Position numbers and translations under genes: made by a program | Part shown: positions 62,008 to 64,000 of the stretch, in pieces | Layout: each line of letters opens with the position of its first letter | Position numbering within the stretch: the first letter of the stretch is position 1 | The notes under the pieces: generated by a model | The model's database searches: none | Told to the model about the DNA's origin: nothing | What the model saw: the letters and a program-made list of their open reading frames with translations, nothing else | Assembly: GCA_038237435.1 (NCBI GenBank) | Contig: JBBRYT010000013.1 | Location: 1 to 64,000 of the forward strand | Direction of reading: 5' to 3' | Length of the DNA stretch: 64,000 nucleotides | From: JACCTI01 sp038237435 | GTDB taxonomy: Bacteria > Verrucomicrobiota > Verrucomicrobiia > Chthoniobacterales > UBA10450

Positions 62008-62676
62008 ATGTCGATCATCAATTACGCGAGCCGCGAGATTCAGTTCAAAATCGTTTATTACGGTCCTGCCCTCTGCGGCAAAACGACCAATCTAGGCTAC
62101 ATCCATCAGCGGATTAATCCGGAAAACCGTGGCGACCTGGTCTCGCTAGCCACGGCGGCCGATCGCACTTTGTTCTTCGATTTCCTGCCGCTGAACGCGG
62201 TCGTCATTAAAGGCTTCGTAACGAAGTTCCAGCTCTACACAGTGCCCGGTCAGGTCATTTACAACGCCACGCGCCAGCTCGTTTTGCGCAGCGTGGACGG
62301 AATAGTTTTCGTGGCTGATTCGCAGTGGGAAAAAATGGAGGAGAACGTCGAGAGCTTCAAAAATCTCGAAGACAACCTCGCGAAACAGAACGTCTCAATC
62401 GAGGACATTCCTTACGTTCTGCAGTACAACAAACGCGACCTCGAAAATGTCGCGCCGGTTAATTATCTCGAATACGTGTTGAACAATCGAAAGAAGCGTG
62501 TGCAGAGCTTCGAGGTCATTTCCAGCACAGGCCAGAATGTTTTCGCTTCGCTCAATGCTGTTTCGCAGATCCTGCTGCACAAGTTCAGCAAACAAAGCGA
62601 TCCCCCGAAAAAGACGCCAGCGCCGGTAGTTGTGCCTAACGAGTCCACCGTCAAAGCGCAGACTGCAAATGTATGA
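62008..62676 (+). CDS. mglA: MglA-type polarity GTPase
   Basis: 222 residues from ATG 62008, with AGGAG at 61998-62002 as Shine-Dalgarno. P-loop GPALCGKTT (20-28), the MglA-specific switch TVPGQVIYNATRQLVL and LQYNKRDL (NKxD). MglA sets cell polarity of pilus and gliding machineries. Followed by an overlapping roadblock gene, the expected GAP partner MglB. Confidence 0.9.
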   Translation: MSIINYASREIQFKIVYYGPALCGKTTNLGYIHQRINPENRGDLVSLATAADRTLFFDFLPLNAVVIKGFVTKFQLYTVPGQVIYNATRQLVLRSVDGIVFVADSQWEKMEENVESFKNLEDNLAKQNVSIEDIPYVLQYNKRDLENVAPVNYLEYVLNNRKKRVQSFEVISSTGQNVFASLNAVSQILLHKFSKQSDPPKKTPAPVVVPNESTVKAQTANV

Positions 62677-63149
62677 ACGCCATCCCTTGCCTAACGATTG
62701 AAGACGTCGCCACGCTCGACGGCGTGCTCGGCGAATTCCTCAAGAAATCGGAATCCGATCTCACGGTCGTGATCGATCGCGGAGGCAATGTCATTTCACA
62801 ATTTGGCGACATGAGCGTGATGGATGTCACTGTCATCGCCGCGCTCGCCGCGGGATCGTTCGCCGCCACCAAGGAACTCGCGCGGCGCATCGGGGAATTG
62901 GAATTCAACGCGCTCTACCATCAGGGCAACGGCAATCACATCTTCATGAACTCGATCGATGATGACACCATCATGATCACGGTTTTCGGACGACGCACGA
63001 CCGTCGGCCTGGTGCGATTTTATTCCGCCAGCACCGCGCAACAGGTCGCTCAGATCCTGAAGAACCTCTCCACCGGTGGCCATGGCTTCTCCTTCGACGC
63101 GTCCGATATCACCCAGACGCCGGTCTTCGCCGATACCTCGGCAGCCTAA
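62673..63149 (+). CDS. Roadblock/LC7 protein, MglB-like
   Basis: 158 residues. VVIDRGGNVISQFGD and the sequence LAAGSFAATKELARRIG are roadblock features; MglB is the GTPase-activating partner of MglA. It overlaps mglA by four bases and converges with fabF. The first codons contain GCCTAACGAT. Confidence 0.75.
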   Translation: MNAIPCLTIEDVATLDGVLGEFLKKSESDLTVVIDRGGNVISQFGDMSVMDVTVIAALAAGSFAATKELARRIGELEFNALYHQGNGNHIFMNSIDDDTIMITVFGRRTTVGLVRFYSASTAQQVAQILKNLSTGGHGFSFDASDITQTPVFADTSAA

Positions 63150-64000
63150 CCGGTAAACTCGCGCGCAACGAGCGTCGCGTTGTGTCCGCCGAAGCCGAAG
63201 GAGTTGTTGACCGCTACGCGCACTTTCTTCTGTTTCGCGGTCAGCGGTGTGTAATCGAGATCGCATTCCGGATCGGGATTTTCGAGATTGATCGTGGGCG
63301 GAATAACCGAATCGCGCATGGCCAGCGCGCACGCCGCCATTTCTATTGCGCCTGCGCCGCCTAACAAGTGGCCGGTCATCGATTTGGTCGAGCTGATCGA
63401 AACTGTTTTTGCGGATTCGCCGAAGACGGTTTTGATCGCTTTTGTTTCCGCGATGTCACCGAGACCGGTCGAAGTGGCGTGCGCATTAATGTAATCCACC
63501 TCGGATGGATTCACTTTGGCGTGAGCCAACGCGATTTGCATCGCGCGCGCCGCACCGCTGCCATCGGGTGGCGGTGCGGTCATATGATGAGCGTCCGCCG
63601 TCGCGCCGTAACCGATAAGCTCGCAGTAGATTCGCGCGTCGCGCGCTTTCGCGTGTTCCAATTCCTCGACCACCACCACGCCCGCGCCTTCACCCATCAC
63701 GAAGCCGTCGCGGTCCCGATCCCAGGGGCGCGAGGCGCGCTGCGGGTCGTCGTTTCGTAAACTGAGCGCCTTCATGGATGCGAAAGCACCCACGCCGATG
63801 GGCACGATTGCAGCCTCCGATCCGCCCGCGAGAAAAATATCCGCATCGCCGAATTTGATAATGCGCCACGATTCACCGATCGCATTATTCGAGGTGGCGC
63901 AGGCGGTGACGATGCAAAGATTCGGTCCCTGCAAGCCGTACTCCATCGAAATTATTCCGCTGGCCATGTTGCTGATCAGCATGGGGATGGTGAAAGGCGA
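63146..64000 (-). CDS. fabF: 3-oxoacyl-ACP synthase II (FabF), C-terminal part
   Basis: 285 residues to the window edge. Active-site Cys in ACATSNNAIG, His in NAHATST and the second His in FGFGGHNATL, the Cys-His-His triad of condensing enzymes; GDIAETKAIK follows the first His. It elongates fatty acids with malonyl-ACP. The N-terminus is beyond 64000. Confidence 0.93.
   Translation of the reverse strand, partial: SPFTIPMLISNMASGIISMEYGLQGPNLCIVTACATSNNAIGESWRIIKFGDADIFLAGGSEAAIVPIGVGAFASMKALSLRNDDPQRASRPWDRDRDGFVMGEGAGVVVVEELEHAKARDARIYCELIGYGATADAHHMTAPPPDGSGAARAMQIALAHAKVNPSEVDYINAHATSTGLGDIAETKAIKTVFGESAKTVSISSTKSMTGHLLGGAGAIEMAACALAMRDSVIPPTINLENPDPECDLDYTPLTAKQKKVRVAVNNSFGFGGHNATLVAREFTG

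Noticed and set aside
1..64000. CRISPR array, tRNA or rRNA genes
   Set aside because: No regularly spaced short repeats and no tRNA or rRNA-like sequences were found by reading; the regular repeats at 0.6-9.7 kb are attC sites.

Overview
The window looks like a chromosomal segment of a Verrucomicrobiota bacterium, most likely from the Spartobacteria/Chthoniobacter side. Reasons: a Verru_Chthon prepilin cassette (51.8-56.7 kb), an alternative complex III (ACIII) plus aa3-type oxidase supercluster, MglA/roadblock genes beside a PilB-type ATPase, and a GC-rich genome carrying palindromic NIEHPTSN-type repeats. This placement is inference from gene content. No rRNA, tRNA or CRISPR was recognised.

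Region 1, about 1-9.7 kb, is an integron cassette array seen without its integrase. Single plus-strand ORFs (ICMT-like methyltransferase, CDF-like transporter, unknown protein, AP2-domain protein, TspO-like protein, alpha/beta hydrolase) are each followed by an attC-like site: R' box GYCTAAC, conserved GCGATGCAGC segment, a long stem with one extra-helical base, and a 3' end CTCGTTAGRY. Two different IS1595-family elements (1406-3371 and 5911-8392), both with passenger genes, are inserted at the same base of two attC sites, each with the 8-bp target duplication GATGCAGC. An IS110-family transposase fragment abuts the first attC.

Region 2, 9.95-19 kb, holds housekeeping and envelope genes: ribosome hibernation factor, baeRF-like protein, a decayed HAD phosphatase, GlgX, HtrA protease, lysine 2,3-aminomutase-like radical SAM enzyme and secreted proteins.

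Region 3, 19.3-39.4 kb, is one respiratory supercluster on the plus strand, mostly with overlapping or directly abutting genes: actABCDEF and two small partners, a CcoN-like protein that has lost its O2-reduction site, CcoO-like and cytochrome c subunits, a TrxR-like flavoprotein, aa3 oxidase subunits I, III, IV and II, then ctaA, ctaB and a Sco copper chaperone. Quinol electrons would pass through ACIII and c-type cytochromes to the aa3 oxidase.

Region 4, 39.4-51.1 kb, contains a first minor-prepilin operon, rmlA, a glycosyltransferase, a lone nuoA, xerD, a UVR-domain protein, a sulfite-oxidase-fold protein and a beta-lactamase-fold protein whose start codon lies in a palindromic repeat.

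Region 5, 51.2-63.1 kb, has the Verru_Chthon cassette (proteins A, C, B, D plus a GspG-like pseudopilin) divergent from a TPR/MshEN protein, a PilB/GspE ATPase, a roadblock-tailed protein, an MglA GTPase and a roadblock protein, probably one surface-filament or secretion system with polarity control. The window ends inside fabF.

Across the window, mostly inside core genes and on both strands, the 10-mer CTCGTTAGGC recurs far above chance (18 exact copies outside attC by my count). It matches the 3' end of the attC sites and is the most unusual signal here.
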